DNA of 41,652 nucleotides from an uncultured Blautia sp. (GCA_900556555.1 USPF01000016.1:1-41652), one strand, 5' to 3'. Counted from the stretch's first letter, positions 24,460-33,503 are shown. Program-made: numbers and translations. Notes: a model not told the origin generated them from the letters alone.

Positions 24460-24960
24460 TTACTTCCACTCATATTTTGTTAAATGTCCCTCTAACTGCA
24501 TGTGATCAAAATGATTCTGACGCAATGCTTCATACAGCACAATTGCCACAGAATTGCTAAGATTCAGGGAACGGATATCTCCAATCATCGGAATACGGAT
24601 TGCTGTTTCCTGGTTTTCCAAAAGAATCTCTTCTGGAATTCCTGCACTCTCTTTTCCAAACATGATATAACAATCCTCTTCATATTCCACATCCACATAA
24701 GTTTTCGGTGCTTTTGTGCTGGCCATGTAAATCTTTGCTCCCGGATTCCTGTCCAGGAAATCCTGATAGTTTACATAAGTTGTCACATCTAAATCTTTCC
24801 AATAATCCATTCCGGCTCTCTTGATGGCTTTCTCATTTAAAAGAAATCCAAGAGGCTCAATCAGATGCAGCCTTGTTCCTGTAGCCACACAGGTTCTTCC
24901 TATATTCCCTGTATTTGCCGGGATTTCCGGCTCAAATAATACAATATTTAACTTTGCCAT
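24460..24960 (-). CDS. trmL: tRNA (cytidine/uridine-34 2'-O)-methyltransferase TrmL
   Basis: This 166-aa SPOUT-class methyltransferase has motifs NTGNIGRTCVATG, IMFGKESAGIPEEIL and IRSLNLSNSVAIVLYEALRQ, which form the knotted SAM-binding site. TrmL methylates the wobble ribose of certain tRNA-Leu isoacceptors. The length fits the family. It is the last gene of a minus-strand operon, 17 nt after the AIR-synthase-like gene. A tRNA-Leu (TAG) gene occurs further right in the window, though its being a substrate is unproven. Confidence 0.94.
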   Translation of the reverse strand: MAKLNIVLFEPEIPANTGNIGRTCVATGTRLHLIEPLGFLLNEKAIKRAGMDYWKDLDVTTYVNYQDFLDRNPGAKIYMASTKAPKTYVDVEYEEDCYIMFGKESAGIPEEILLENQETAIRIPMIGDIRSLNLSNSVAIVLYEALRQNHFDHMQLEGHLTKYEWK

Positions 24961-24977
24961 GTGTATTTTCCTCTGCT

Positions 24978-25964
24978 TTACTGGTAAATTTTATATAATT
25001 CATCACTCTGCGGTTTATCCAGATATCTGGTTTCCTCTCCATTTCTGAGAATACGGTCATTTCCATCCGTGGCTTTTCCCACAACAGCTGCATGAATACC
25101 TGCCTGTGCCAGCTTCCGTACCAGACCATGCCCGTCATCTGCCGCGATCATCATGGAACCACTGGACATAAGAATATAAGGATTCAATCCCAATGCTTCA
25201 CACACTTCAACTGTTTCCTGCCGGATCGGAATACTCTTTAAATCAATATCAAGACCTACTCCTGAACCGCTTCCCATCTCCCATAGAGCACCAAACACAC
25301 CGCCTTCTGTAATATCGTGCATAGCAGAAACACCCCATTCTCTGGCTATTTTTCCTTCCGGGAGCACAGACAGATACTGGTCAAACTTTTTCGCTGTCTC
25401 CACAAAAGAAGGTGCAAATCGCTCCAGCAGCAGTTCTTCTTTTTCCTTTGCCGCAATGGAAGTCCCCTCTAAGCCAATCCATTTCGTCACCACAATATCC
25501 TGCCCCGGCTTTACCGCAGAAGTCACCAAAAGCTCCTCTTTCTTCATTTTTCCCACACCGGTAAGAGAAATCAGCGGCTGTTTTACCACATCGGTAATTT
25601 CTGTATGTCCGCCCATAACTTCTATGTTCAGCTCTTGACAGGTTTTTTCCACTCCACGCATCATATCTTTTAATTCTGCTTCGTCTGTATCGGGAGTCAG
25701 AAGAATAGTAATCATAATTCCCACAGGTTCTGCCCCGGAGGCAGCCAGATCGTTGGCTGTGATATGAACACTATGGCTTCCGATATCCTTCGTAGTACCA
25801 GTAATGGGGTCTGTAGAAAATACCAGCACTTCCCCTTCCTTTGCCTCCAGCACAGCACAATCCTGGCCTACTGCTGGCCCAACCAGTACCTCCGGCCTTC
25901 TGTGCCCTACTTCCTTTAAAACAGAACGGATCAGCACAGATTCCGGTAATTTTCCTATTTTCAT
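24978..25964 (-). CDS. AIR-synthase/HypE-like protein
   Basis: This 328-aa member of the PurM/HypE/SelD/ThiL superfamily has an N-terminal ATP-binding half (VGQDCAVLEAKEG, FSTDPITGTTKDIG, HITANDLAASGAEP, MGGHTEITDVV) and a C-terminal half with SAMHDITEGGVFGALWEM and LMSSGSMMIAADDG. It is annotated in clostridial genomes only as 'AIR synthase-related' or hydrogenase-maturation-factor-like. No hyp, sel or pur gene is near, so the substrate is unknown. GGAGGAAG precedes the ATG. It is preceded by a 34-aa membrane peptide gene and followed by trmL. Confidence 0.85.
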   Translation of the reverse strand: MKIGKLPESVLIRSVLKEVGHRRPEVLVGPAVGQDCAVLEAKEGEVLVFSTDPITGTTKDIGSHSVHITANDLAASGAEPVGIMITILLTPDTDEAELKDMMRGVEKTCQELNIEVMGGHTEITDVVKQPLISLTGVGKMKKEELLVTSAVKPGQDIVVTKWIGLEGTSIAAKEKEELLLERFAPSFVETAKKFDQYLSVLPEGKIAREWGVSAMHDITEGGVFGALWEMGSGSGVGLDIDLKSIPIRQETVEVCEALGLNPYILMSSGSMMIAADDGHGLVRKLAQAGIHAAVVGKATDGNDRILRNGEETRYLDKPQSDELYKIYQ

Positions 25965-25982
25965 CTGCCACTTCCTCCGTTT

Positions 25983-26087
25983 TTATAATACATACATAGC
26001 CATAGGAATCACCATAGCCAGAATAATAATCACCGCAAGAATCCCTGCTGCAATCCGTCTTGTCTTATTATGCTTCATATTCTTCAT
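25983..26087 (-). CDS. 34-aa single-pass membrane peptide
   Basis: The frame translates to a basic N terminus (MKNMKHNKTRR) followed by one hydrophobic segment (IAAGILAVIIILAMVIPMAM) and YVL before the stop. The basic flank predicts an N-in topology by the positive-inside rule. The start is 5 nt beyond the stop of the upstream exonuclease gene and the stop is 18 nt before the AIR-synthase-like start, so it fills the operon gap exactly. The ribosome site is weak (GAGGTAGAG). I know of no characterised homologue and give no function; a modulator of a membrane complex is possible. Confidence 0.65.
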   Translation of the reverse strand: MKNMKHNKTRRIAAGILAVIIILAMVIPMAMYVL

Positions 26088-26092
26088 AATCT

Positions 26093-26803
26093 CTACCTCA
26101 TTATCTTTCCATAAGTGCTCAAAATCTGGTCAATGAGCCTGGATGCATCATTTTTCGTAAGACTCTCCGGGTTCACATTCAGATTTATTCTATGATATTT
26201 TACCAAATCCTGCAAGTACCGTTTTTGAGCCGGCGTGATAGGTCCCTGTTTCTTTACTTTATAAATCAAATCTTTTGGGCAAAACAGCTCTGGCCTGGTT
26301 TCTTCAAATTCCTGTTTGAGCCGCTCATACAGACGGTATGTGGTGCGGGCATCTTCCAGTGCTCTGTGGGCATCCTCCTGGGGAATCTCATAATATACTC
26401 TGAGGCTTTGCAGGCTTCTGCTCGGAAGATCAGGTAAGAGAATTCTGGCAATCTTCAGGGTATCTACCCCCTGTTTTTCAAAACTCATACCATAGTTTAC
26501 TGCCTGATGCTTTACAAATCCATAATCAAACATAATATTATGTCCAAGAAGCGGCAGCTCACCGCAAAAGTGCAAAAGCTGTTCCAGTGCCTCCTGTACT
26601 TTTGGTTTGCCTGATACCATTTCATTGGAAATACCCGTAAGCTGTGTGATTCTCTCTGGAATTTCCATCTGCGGGTCTATAAGAGAAGCATACTCTCCTG
26701 TTACTTTCCCATCAGATATTTTCACAGCCCCGATTTCTATAATCCTGTCACGCTTTGGCTCCAGACCTGTGGTCTCCAGATCCAGTGTTACATACTCTCT
26801 CAT
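26093..26803 (-). CDS. DnaQ-like DEDDh 3'-5' exonuclease
   Basis: This 236-aa protein has the exonuclease motifs ExoI (LDLETTGLEPKRD), ExoII (LLGHNIMFDYGFVKH) and ExoIII (HRALEDARTTYRL), so all four acidic residues and the histidine are present. A C-terminal extension (about residues 170-236) has no motif I recognise. It resembles PolC/DnaQ-type proofreading exonucleases and stand-alone relatives of the epsilon type; the substrate could be DNA or RNA. Its start overlaps the stop of the radical SAM gene by 4 nt, so it is translationally coupled. Confidence 0.9.
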   Translation of the reverse strand: MREYVTLDLETTGLEPKRDRIIEIGAVKISDGKVTGEYASLIDPQMEIPERITQLTGISNEMVSGKPKVQEALEQLLHFCGELPLLGHNIMFDYGFVKHQAVNYGMSFEKQGVDTLKIARILLPDLPSRSLQSLRVYYEIPQEDAHRALEDARTTYRLYERLKQEFEETRPELFCPKDLIYKVKKQGPITPAQKRYLQDLVKYHRINLNVNPESLTKNDASRLIDQILSTYGKIMR

Positions 26804-28569
26804 ACTTCCTCCTGTTCTTCCAGGACAATTTCATACATAGCCGCATCATAAGTAAGTGGATCCCGCTTCTTATAATCAAAGACGATAGGATATATCCCCT
26901 TCTCTTTTTTCCCCTCTGATACCTTATAAGTAAACACTTCCAAATGAGTCATTTTTTCTGTCTGTTTTGCCTGATAACCAGCGTAGTTCTTCAAAATATC
27001 CGGTTCTTCTGCCTCTTTCGCATAAAAATTTTGAATCTGTTTTTTATACGGTTTCAAATCCCTTGCCCAGGAAGGACGGGTTTTCATATTTTCTCTGGCG
27101 TAAAGATCAAAAATCATAAGTTCATCATAAAATTCCAAATCCCTGATTTCTTTTTCCCTGAGAAATTCCCGCAAAATCTCATATCTGCTGATTCTTGCAT
27201 GTGATACCGAAAAGTATCCATGGGCTTCATAAAAATCAGCCAATGCTTCATACATGGCAAACGCATTGGGAAATTCCTCTTCTAAAGCCTTCATGGTATG
27301 CGAAAACTGCCCGCTGTTATAATAAACCTCTGTCACCTCTTCGATTCCCTTTAACCGGATGATTTCTCCATAGGTCAGCCACCGTGTCCCAAGAACTTCA
27401 TAAGGCTCCTTATCTTTATATACACAACCATAAGTTTCTGCCATTTCCTGCATATACGCACCTTTTAAAACTTTCAGAAAGCCTAACTGAAGCTGCTGTG
27501 GCTTTAAACGATACACATCACAAAAAGACTTTCCGAAGCTCTCATAATCTTCATATGGCAGTCCTGCAATCAAATCCAGATGCTGATGAACATTCTTTCC
27601 TTCCGCCACTGCACATACTTTCTTCGTGATTTCCTCAAAGCTTGTTTTCCTGCGGATTTCTTTTAATGTGGTTTCATTGGTAGACTGTACCCCAATTTCC
27701 AGCTGAATCAATCCCGGCCGCATGGTTCTGATCAGGCTGATTTCTTCCTCTGTGAGAAGGTCTGCTGCAATCTCGAAGTGAAAATTTGTGATTCCATTGT
27801 CATGCTCTTTCACATACTTCCAGATTTCCATGGCATGTTCTTTTTTACAGTTAAAGGTTCTGTCTACAAATTTCACCTGCGGAACCTGATGATCTAAGAA
27901 AAACTGTAATTCCTGTTTCACCAGAGAAAGACTTCGAAAACGCAGCTTCTTATCAATAGAAGACAGGCAATAGCTACAGGAAAACGGACATCCCCGGCTG
28001 CTTTCATAGTAAATGATTTTATGCTCAAACAAAGAAATATTCTCATAAGGAAACACCAAATCATCCATGTTCATAATTTCTCTTGGAAGAGTTCTTACCA
28101 GGGCATTCTCTGTTCTGTAAACAATACCCGGAATTTTTTTCAGTTCTTCTATCTTTTCCTGACTATTTTTATAGTTTACATAACATTTCACTAATTCTAG
28201 AAATGTCTGCTCTCCTTCCCCACACATGACTCCATCTGCCTGCGGCATATCCTTTAGAAATTGTTCTGCATCATAGGATACTTCCGGTCCTCCGGCCCAT
28301 ATGATAACATGTGGAAGAATTTTCTTAATATCACAGATTAATTCCTTTACAAAAGAAATATTCCAGATATAGCAGGAAAAACATAAAATATCCGGCTGCT
28401 CCCTGTAGATATCTTTCAAAATCAAATCCTGCTGCTGGTTAATGGTGTATTCCTTTAACCTGAGTTCTGCTCCTGCACACCCCTTTTTTTCTGCATAAGC
28501 TTTCATACTATAAACAGCCAGATTAGAATGTATATATTTCGCATTGACTGCTGCAAGTAACATTTTCAT
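26800..28569 (-). CDS. B12-binding radical SAM protein (DUF4080 type)
   Basis: This 589-aa protein has a cobalamin-binding-like N-terminal domain (about residues 1-135, including LCFSCYIWNISFVKEL and GGPEVSYD), a radical SAM domain with the cluster motif CPFSCSYC (about residue 185) and a C-terminal DUF4080-like region. Such enzymes use cobalamin plus SAM radical chemistry, commonly methylation or methylthiolation, but this subgroup has no defined substrate. ATG at 28569 is chosen because AGGAGAAGGG precedes it, although another ATG lies 21 nt upstream. It begins a five-gene operon with DnaQ-like, small membrane, AIR-like and TrmL genes. Confidence 0.88.
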   Translation of the reverse strand: MKMLLAAVNAKYIHSNLAVYSMKAYAEKKGCAGAELRLKEYTINQQQDLILKDIYREQPDILCFSCYIWNISFVKELICDIKKILPHVIIWAGGPEVSYDAEQFLKDMPQADGVMCGEGEQTFLELVKCYVNYKNSQEKIEELKKIPGIVYRTENALVRTLPREIMNMDDLVFPYENISLFEHKIIYYESSRGCPFSCSYCLSSIDKKLRFRSLSLVKQELQFFLDHQVPQVKFVDRTFNCKKEHAMEIWKYVKEHDNGITNFHFEIAADLLTEEEISLIRTMRPGLIQLEIGVQSTNETTLKEIRRKTSFEEITKKVCAVAEGKNVHQHLDLIAGLPYEDYESFGKSFCDVYRLKPQQLQLGFLKVLKGAYMQEMAETYGCVYKDKEPYEVLGTRWLTYGEIIRLKGIEEVTEVYYNSGQFSHTMKALEEEFPNAFAMYEALADFYEAHGYFSVSHARISRYEILREFLREKEIRDLEFYDELMIFDLYARENMKTRPSWARDLKPYKKQIQNFYAKEAEEPDILKNYAGYQAKQTEKMTHLEVFTYKVSEGKKEKGIYPIVFDYKKRDPLTYDAAMYEIVLEEQEEV

Positions 28570-28603
28570 ATTCAACCCTTCTCCTAACAATCTTTTTTAA
28601 AAA

Positions 28604-28644
28604 ACCGGCACTTTTCAATCTACGAATAGTCTCCAAGTGCCGGT
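28604..28644 (-). terminator. Terminator of the antiporter gene
   Basis: ACCGGCACTT (28604-28613) pairs with AAGTGCCGGT (28635-28644), followed by TTTTTTAAAAAAGA on the minus strand. Confidence 0.85.
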
Positions 28645-28653
28645 CACGGTTCT

Positions 28654-29943
28654 TTATTTATCCTTTTCTTCTGTTACAAAGCGGCTCTTATCCTGCTTCT
28701 CTGCAGCTTCTACTGCGTTTACCTTTTTCATCAGTCCACTTTCTTCATATCCGCTTTCTTTTTCCTTTTCACTAAAAGTCATTTTTAAGAAAACGGGAGC
28801 AATGATTGTGGTGATTACTACCACGATAACCACAGGACCCAGCAGGTTTGCAGACATTAAGCCCACTGCATTTCCCTTAGAAGCTACGATTAAGGCAACT
28901 TCACCTCTGGAAATCATACCTGTACCAATGCGAAGGCAATCCTGATTCGAATATTTACACATCTTTGCTCCAATCCCGCATCCTACGACCTTCGTCAGTA
29001 CCGCCACAATAACCAGTACAACCGCAAACACAATGATCATGGTACTCATTTCCGGAAGTACTACCTGTAAACCAATATTTGCAAAAAATACTGGTGACAA
29101 TAACAGATAAGACAGTGTACTGAAACGTCTTTCTATGTAGTTGGTATGTGTAGTCTTCGTAATGATCAGCCCTGCAAAGAATGCACCTGTGATATCTGCC
29201 ACTCCGAAAAACTCCTCTGCACAGTAGGAAAATACCAGGCAGATAACAAAGGACAGAATAACAAAACGTCTTAAATCTCTCTCATATCCTTTCACCCATT
29301 TCTGGAATAAGATATGGATAACATAACCGCCTACTCCTACGAAGACAAAAAATGCTACGATTTTTCCCAATACCAGCAGTACATTCACAGAAGAATCTGC
29401 CAGACTGGTAATCAGGGTAAGCGCTACGATACCGAGAATATCATCAATAATGGCTGCACCCAGGATTGCATTTCCTGCCTTGGTATTTAATTTTCCCATT
29501 TCCTTTAATGTCTCTACAGAAATGCTCACGGATGTTGCTGTTAAAATAACACCAATAAAAATATTCTGAAGCATTAAACTGGTACTTGCTGTAGATTCCA
29601 GCATTCCCGGGCGGTTAAAATAAGCAGAAACAGCAAAACCACCTGCCAGCGGCACCAGAACACCCAGCAGTGCAATCACGAAAGAAGCTTTTCCTGTCCG
29701 CTTCAGTTCATCGATATCTGTCTCAAGACCTGCACAGAACATAAGCACAATGACACCAATCTCGGATACCTGATAAATAAAGTCGGTCTGGTGAAGAATC
29801 CCCAAACAGGCCGGTCCAAGTATCAGTCCTGCCAGGAGTGCACCCACGACCTGAGGTAACCTGACTCTCCTTGTCAAAAGACCAAAAACCTTTGTGCTGA
29901 GTAAAATCAATGCAAGGTCCAACAAATAGCTATAAGATTCCAT
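28654..29943 (-). CDS. CPA2-type cation:proton antiporter
   Basis: This 429-aa membrane protein has about 12 hydrophobic helices, resembling NapA/KefB-type monovalent cation:proton antiporters. Visible motifs include LPQVVGALLAGLILGP near the N terminus, AIIDDILGIVAL with the paired Asp residues typical of ion binding in this family, and ISRGEVALIVASKG. The tail is charged and carries no TrkA-N domain, so there is no obvious NAD regulation. The start at 29943 is chosen for the GGAGG before it; in-frame ATGs upstream would add poorly conserved residues. The gene is monocistronic. The ion (Na+ or K+) is not decidable. Confidence 0.9.
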   Translation of the reverse strand: MESYSYLLDLALILLSTKVFGLLTRRVRLPQVVGALLAGLILGPACLGILHQTDFIYQVSEIGVIVLMFCAGLETDIDELKRTGKASFVIALLGVLVPLAGGFAVSAYFNRPGMLESTASTSLMLQNIFIGVILTATSVSISVETLKEMGKLNTKAGNAILGAAIIDDILGIVALTLITSLADSSVNVLLVLGKIVAFFVFVGVGGYVIHILFQKWVKGYERDLRRFVILSFVICLVFSYCAEEFFGVADITGAFFAGLIITKTTHTNYIERRFSTLSYLLLSPVFFANIGLQVVLPEMSTMIIVFAVVLVIVAVLTKVVGCGIGAKMCKYSNQDCLRIGTGMISRGEVALIVASKGNAVGLMSANLLGPVVIVVVITTIIAPVFLKMTFSEKEKESGYEESGLMKKVNAVEAAEKQDKSRFVTEEKDK

Positions 29944-30087
29944 CTTCCGTTCCTCCATCATTTCTTTTTCATATTTTGTTTCCCTCTGGAAAACCGAACT
30001 AATATTATCACAAATCAAGAGAAATGAAAATGTAAAACTCTATCAATATTCTTGTTTTAAATTCAAATTTTTTTGTCAAAAAATAAC

Positions 30088-30117
30088 AGCCGCCGAAGCC
30101 CTGATGCTCCGGCAGCT
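30088..30117 (-). terminator. Terminator of nrdD
   Basis: AGCCGCCGAAGC (30088-30099) pairs with GCTCCGGCAGCT (30106-30117) with two mismatched pairs, followed on the minus strand by TATTTTTTG. Confidence 0.8.
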
Positions 30118-30136
30118 ATGGTAATTTTGTCCTATA

Positions 30137-32281
30137 TCACATGGATTTCCGCTCTGCGATTTCCGCCATCTTTGCCGCATTTAATCTGGTATCACCATGG
30201 ACACGGCTATAAGACAGGTATCCATTCATACGGTCAATCTTCGTGAGATTTCTGGAACCGCATACAGGACACACATCCATCTCCAGCTCCTCATGCCCGC
30301 AGTCATCGCAATATGCCAGAGAAAGATTCACTCCCTCATAGTATCCAAGAGACATTGCCCGTCTTACCAGTGCACGGATAGCCTCCACATTATACCCAAC
30401 AGGATAACGCACATACTGAATTTTTCCCCCGTTGCAAAGCTCCCAGAACCGGCCTTCACAATCCTGCTTTTCAATCGGGCTCATATCTTCTGTGACATGG
30501 CAGTGAAAACTATTGCTCACATAAGGCCTGTCAGACACACCTTCTACAATTCCATACATTTTACGGAACTGCTCCACCTGAAGTCCACAAAGACTTTCTG
30601 CCGGAGTACCGTATATTGCATAGAGATTTCCGTCTTCTTCCTTATACTGGTTAATCTTGTCATTAATATATCTTAACACTTCCAACGCAAACTCTCCGTC
30701 TTCACGGATGGATTTGCCATTGTAAAGCTCCTGAAGCTCGTTTAAAGCTGTGATTCCAAAGGATGCAGTCATTGGCTTTAACAATGGCTTAATCTTATCC
30801 GAAGGCTTCAAATGACCGCCATAGAAGCCTCCCTCACAGTAAGCCAGAGGGTTTGTAGATGCCCGCATCTCTCCAAGATAATCATAGGTTCTGATATGCA
30901 GATGACGGATCATTTCCAGATAAAAGTCCAACACTTCATAGAAATCTCTGTTTTCTGATCTGGATTTTGCCAGAATCATAGGAAGATGAAGACTTACAGC
31001 ACCTACATTAAATCTTCCTACAAATACAGGAACATCCTGGTCATCTGCTGGTTTCATACCGCCTCTTTCATACCAAGGGCTGAGAAATGCCCTGCATCCC
31101 ATAGGACTGATGACTTTTTTATATTTCTTATACATGCTGGAAATATAACCTTCACCGCTCATGGACAGCCAGTCAGGATACATGGTCTTTGCAGAACAGG
31201 CAATTCCTGCCTCAAACACATCTTCTCCTTCTTTTCCCTCTCCATGAATATTCTCATCATACAAGAATACAATCTTAGGGAACAGAACCGGTTTCTTATA
31301 TCCTGCCTTTCCCTGTCCTTCTTTATGTACTTCAAGAAGTGAAATACTGCACATCTTTTCGAAGCGATCCATACCAAGACCAAGCGTGACAGTAACAAAA
31401 GGATAATCTCCTCTGGAAGAACCGACTGTATTTAATTTGTATTCAATTCCCTGCCATCCCTGGTCAAAATCCCTGCGGACTTTATCCACTGCATATTCTT
31501 TTGCTTTCTCTTTCGCCTGTTCCCACTGAGGATCCACGTACTTCAAAAATTCTTCCTGATATCTTCTGTAGCTTTTCTCTGCGTACGGTGCAAGGATTTT
31601 GTCCACCTCTGGTACGGTAAACCCGCCGTACTGCTGTGCTGCTGTACTAAGGATAATGTCACCCATAACATCAAAAGCAGTATCCAGAGTCTTTGGTTCA
31701 TTGTACCATACATTTCCCATTTCAAATCCGCCACGCAGAACATTTGCCACATCAAAAAGACAGCAGTTCATGGTGTCCAGTCTGGCAGACTGGTCATGAA
31801 TATAAATATATCCATCTTTGCATGCCTGCAATTCGTTCCTGTTCATAAAGAACTTACGGTACAGCTCTTTATTCAGTTCATTAAAAATCAGGCTTCTTTT
31901 GGTCGCAACCAGCGCACTGTCTGTATTGGCATTGCTTTTGTCCCCGATATAGCGGATGGACTGGCTTTTGGTATATACCTCATCCATCATATGGATAAAA
32001 TCATGCTTATAGTTACGGTAATCCCGGTAACTCTTGGCTACAGACGGATTTACCTTTTCCAAAGCCCCCTCCACAATGTTATGCATATCCTGTATGGAAA
32101 TCTCCTGTTTGTCCAGAGACTTTGCTTTATCACGGGCATAGCCACAGATAAATTCCACTTCATTATCCTGGAATTTATATAAAATTCTGGCTGCAGATTT
32201 ATTCACTGCATTCACAATTTTCTGGACATTAAACTCTTCCTTTGTTCCATCCTTTTTTACAACATACATCATCGCTTTCAC
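30137..32281 (-). CDS. nrdD: Anaerobic ribonucleoside-triphosphate reductase, class III
   Basis: This 714-aa enzyme reduces ribonucleoside triphosphates using a glycyl radical. It has an N-terminal ATP-cone (about residues 1-95), catalytic barrel regions with DTMNCCLFDV and STAAQQYGGFT, and a C-terminal zinc site (CDDCG and CPVCG). The glycyl radical sits in RMNGYLSYSRVHGDTR near the C terminus. All key elements appear intact. The activating enzyme NrdG, often adjacent, is not in the window. Upstream lie two NrdR-like boxes over the promoter, so expression should fall when dNTP pools are high. AGGTGAAAG lies before the ATG. Confidence 0.95.
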   Translation of the reverse strand: MKAMMYVVKKDGTKEEFNVQKIVNAVNKSAARILYKFQDNEVEFICGYARDKAKSLDKQEISIQDMHNIVEGALEKVNPSVAKSYRDYRNYKHDFIHMMDEVYTKSQSIRYIGDKSNANTDSALVATKRSLIFNELNKELYRKFFMNRNELQACKDGYIYIHDQSARLDTMNCCLFDVANVLRGGFEMGNVWYNEPKTLDTAFDVMGDIILSTAAQQYGGFTVPEVDKILAPYAEKSYRRYQEEFLKYVDPQWEQAKEKAKEYAVDKVRRDFDQGWQGIEYKLNTVGSSRGDYPFVTVTLGLGMDRFEKMCSISLLEVHKEGQGKAGYKKPVLFPKIVFLYDENIHGEGKEGEDVFEAGIACSAKTMYPDWLSMSGEGYISSMYKKYKKVISPMGCRAFLSPWYERGGMKPADDQDVPVFVGRFNVGAVSLHLPMILAKSRSENRDFYEVLDFYLEMIRHLHIRTYDYLGEMRASTNPLAYCEGGFYGGHLKPSDKIKPLLKPMTASFGITALNELQELYNGKSIREDGEFALEVLRYINDKINQYKEEDGNLYAIYGTPAESLCGLQVEQFRKMYGIVEGVSDRPYVSNSFHCHVTEDMSPIEKQDCEGRFWELCNGGKIQYVRYPVGYNVEAIRALVRRAMSLGYYEGVNLSLAYCDDCGHEELEMDVCPVCGSRNLTKIDRMNGYLSYSRVHGDTRLNAAKMAEIAERKSM

Positions 32282-32297
32282 CTCATAAAGTTTTACA

Positions 32298-32313
32298 ACA
32301 CTATATCTAGTAT
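32298..32313. promoter_or_regulatory. NrdR box 1
   Basis: ACACTATATCTAGTAT matches the NrdR consensus ACACWATATATWGTGT except at positions 10 and 15. It covers the predicted transcription start of nrdD. Confidence 0.7.
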
Positions 32314-32316
32314 TTC

Positions 32317-32345
32317 ATTATATTTTTCATTTGTGTTCTTCACAA
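32317..32345 (-). promoter_or_regulatory. nrdD promoter
   Basis: On the minus strand a consensus -10 TATAAT (32322-32317) lies 17 bp from TTGTGA (32345-32340). The -35 is embedded in NrdR box 2. The remaining intergenic stretch 32356-32580 is AT-rich and I see nothing else in it. Confidence 0.6.
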
Positions 32346-32355
32346 TATTTTGTAT
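32340..32355. promoter_or_regulatory. NrdR box 2
   Basis: TCACAATATTTTGTAT matches the NrdR consensus except at positions 1, 10 and 15. Its start is 42 bp from box 1, four helical turns, placing both boxes on one face of the DNA. Confidence 0.7.
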
Positions 32356-32580
32356 TCCACAGTATATCACGTTCTGCCTAGGAAAGGAAGTTGGAATGTT
32401 GCACAAAACTTTACATTTTTAATCCAATTTATCAATTTTTCTTTACAACTGCCATGGTTTGAGCGATTTTTATTTTTGTAAAATTTTTCTTTTTTCCAGG
32501 TTATTTTCCATTTTTCGATTTATGGTAACCAGTTTCTTTAATTATGTTATTGAAAGTGCACAATTTTTATTTTGTCAAGC

Positions 32581-33414
32581 CTAAATTTGAATTTCTCCAT
32601 CAAAAACAACTTCTGCCGGCCCAGTCATGTAAACCCGATTTTCTTCACGATTCCAGAAAATTTTCAAATCTCCTCCCAGTAATTTCACTGTCACCTGTTC
32701 TTCTGTATATCCGTTTAAGATGCTGGCTACGGCTACAGCACAGGCTCCTGTCCCACAGGCCAGAGTTTCTCCGCTTCCTCTCTCCCAGACCCGCATTTCT
32801 ACTGTATTTCTATCGATGATACGGACAAACTCTGTATTGACACTTTCCGGAAAAACATTGCTTTTTTCAAAACAAGGTCCAATCTCTTCGATTTTCAGAC
32901 CTTTCACATCATCCATATATACGATTACATGAGGATTTCCCATAGAAACTGCTGTTACCTCATACACATTCTGATTGATATTTAATGGCTGTGAGATTAC
33001 CTGATCTTTGTTGTAAACCATAGGAATTTTTGATGTATCAAGAATCGGAGCTCCCATATTTACCTTGACTTCCTTGACTTTTCCAGCCTGCACATTCAAA
33101 TCCAGGTATTTGATACCACTTTTTGTATTTACGCTGATACTGGTTTTATCTGTAAGACCATAGTCATACACATATTTTGCCACACAGCGGATTCCATTGC
33201 CGCACATAGCTCCCTGGCTGCCGTCAGCATTATACATCTCCATCTCAAAATCAGCCACATCAGAAGACTTTATGAGAATCAGTCCATCGGAACCAATACC
33301 AAAATGACGGTCACTCACCTTTTTTGCAACTTCTGACGGATGTTCTACATGCTCTTCTAAACAATTTACATACACATAGTCATTTCCGATTCCCTGCATC
33401 TTTGTAAATTTCAT
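32581..33414 (-). CDS. dapF: Diaminopimelate epimerase
   Basis: This 277-aa enzyme converts LL- to meso-diaminopimelate for lysine and peptidoglycan. The two catalytic cysteines are seen in AMCGNGIRCVAKY and LACGTGACAVAV, with flanking motifs MQGIGNDYVYV and MGNPHVIVYM. The start at 33414 is chosen because AGGAGG lies 9 nt before it and homologues begin M(K)FTKMQG; longer starts are possible. It stands alone, downstream of rubredoxin and separated from it by a hairpin. Length and motifs are normal. Confidence 0.95.
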   Translation of the reverse strand: MKFTKMQGIGNDYVYVNCLEEHVEHPSEVAKKVSDRHFGIGSDGLILIKSSDVADFEMEMYNADGSQGAMCGNGIRCVAKYVYDYGLTDKTSISVNTKSGIKYLDLNVQAGKVKEVKVNMGAPILDTSKIPMVYNKDQVISQPLNINQNVYEVTAVSMGNPHVIVYMDDVKGLKIEEIGPCFEKSNVFPESVNTEFVRIIDRNTVEMRVWERGSGETLACGTGACAVAVASILNGYTEEQVTVKLLGGDLKIFWNREENRVYMTGPAEVVFDGEIQI

Positions 33415-33452
33415 TTCTTTCATCCTCCTGCACTCTATATCTGGTAAAGATA

Positions 33453-33494
33453 AAACAAGCTGCCGCATTCAGCCCTTCGTGCGACAGCCTGTTT
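33453..33494 (-). terminator. Terminator between rubredoxin and dapF
   Basis: AAACAAGCTGCCGC (33453-33466) pairs with GCGACAGCCTGTTT (33481-33494) with a few mismatches, followed on the minus strand by a T-rich stretch (TATCTTTACC). Partial read-through to dapF is possible. Confidence 0.7.
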
Positions 33495-33503
33495 CGAAAT
33501 CTC

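Noticed and set aside
30137..30400. Missing glycyl radical motif in NrdD
   Set aside because: At first the C terminus looked unlike the E. coli enzyme, but RMNGYLSYSR supplies the conserved Gly-Tyr and the zinc CxxC pairs are present.
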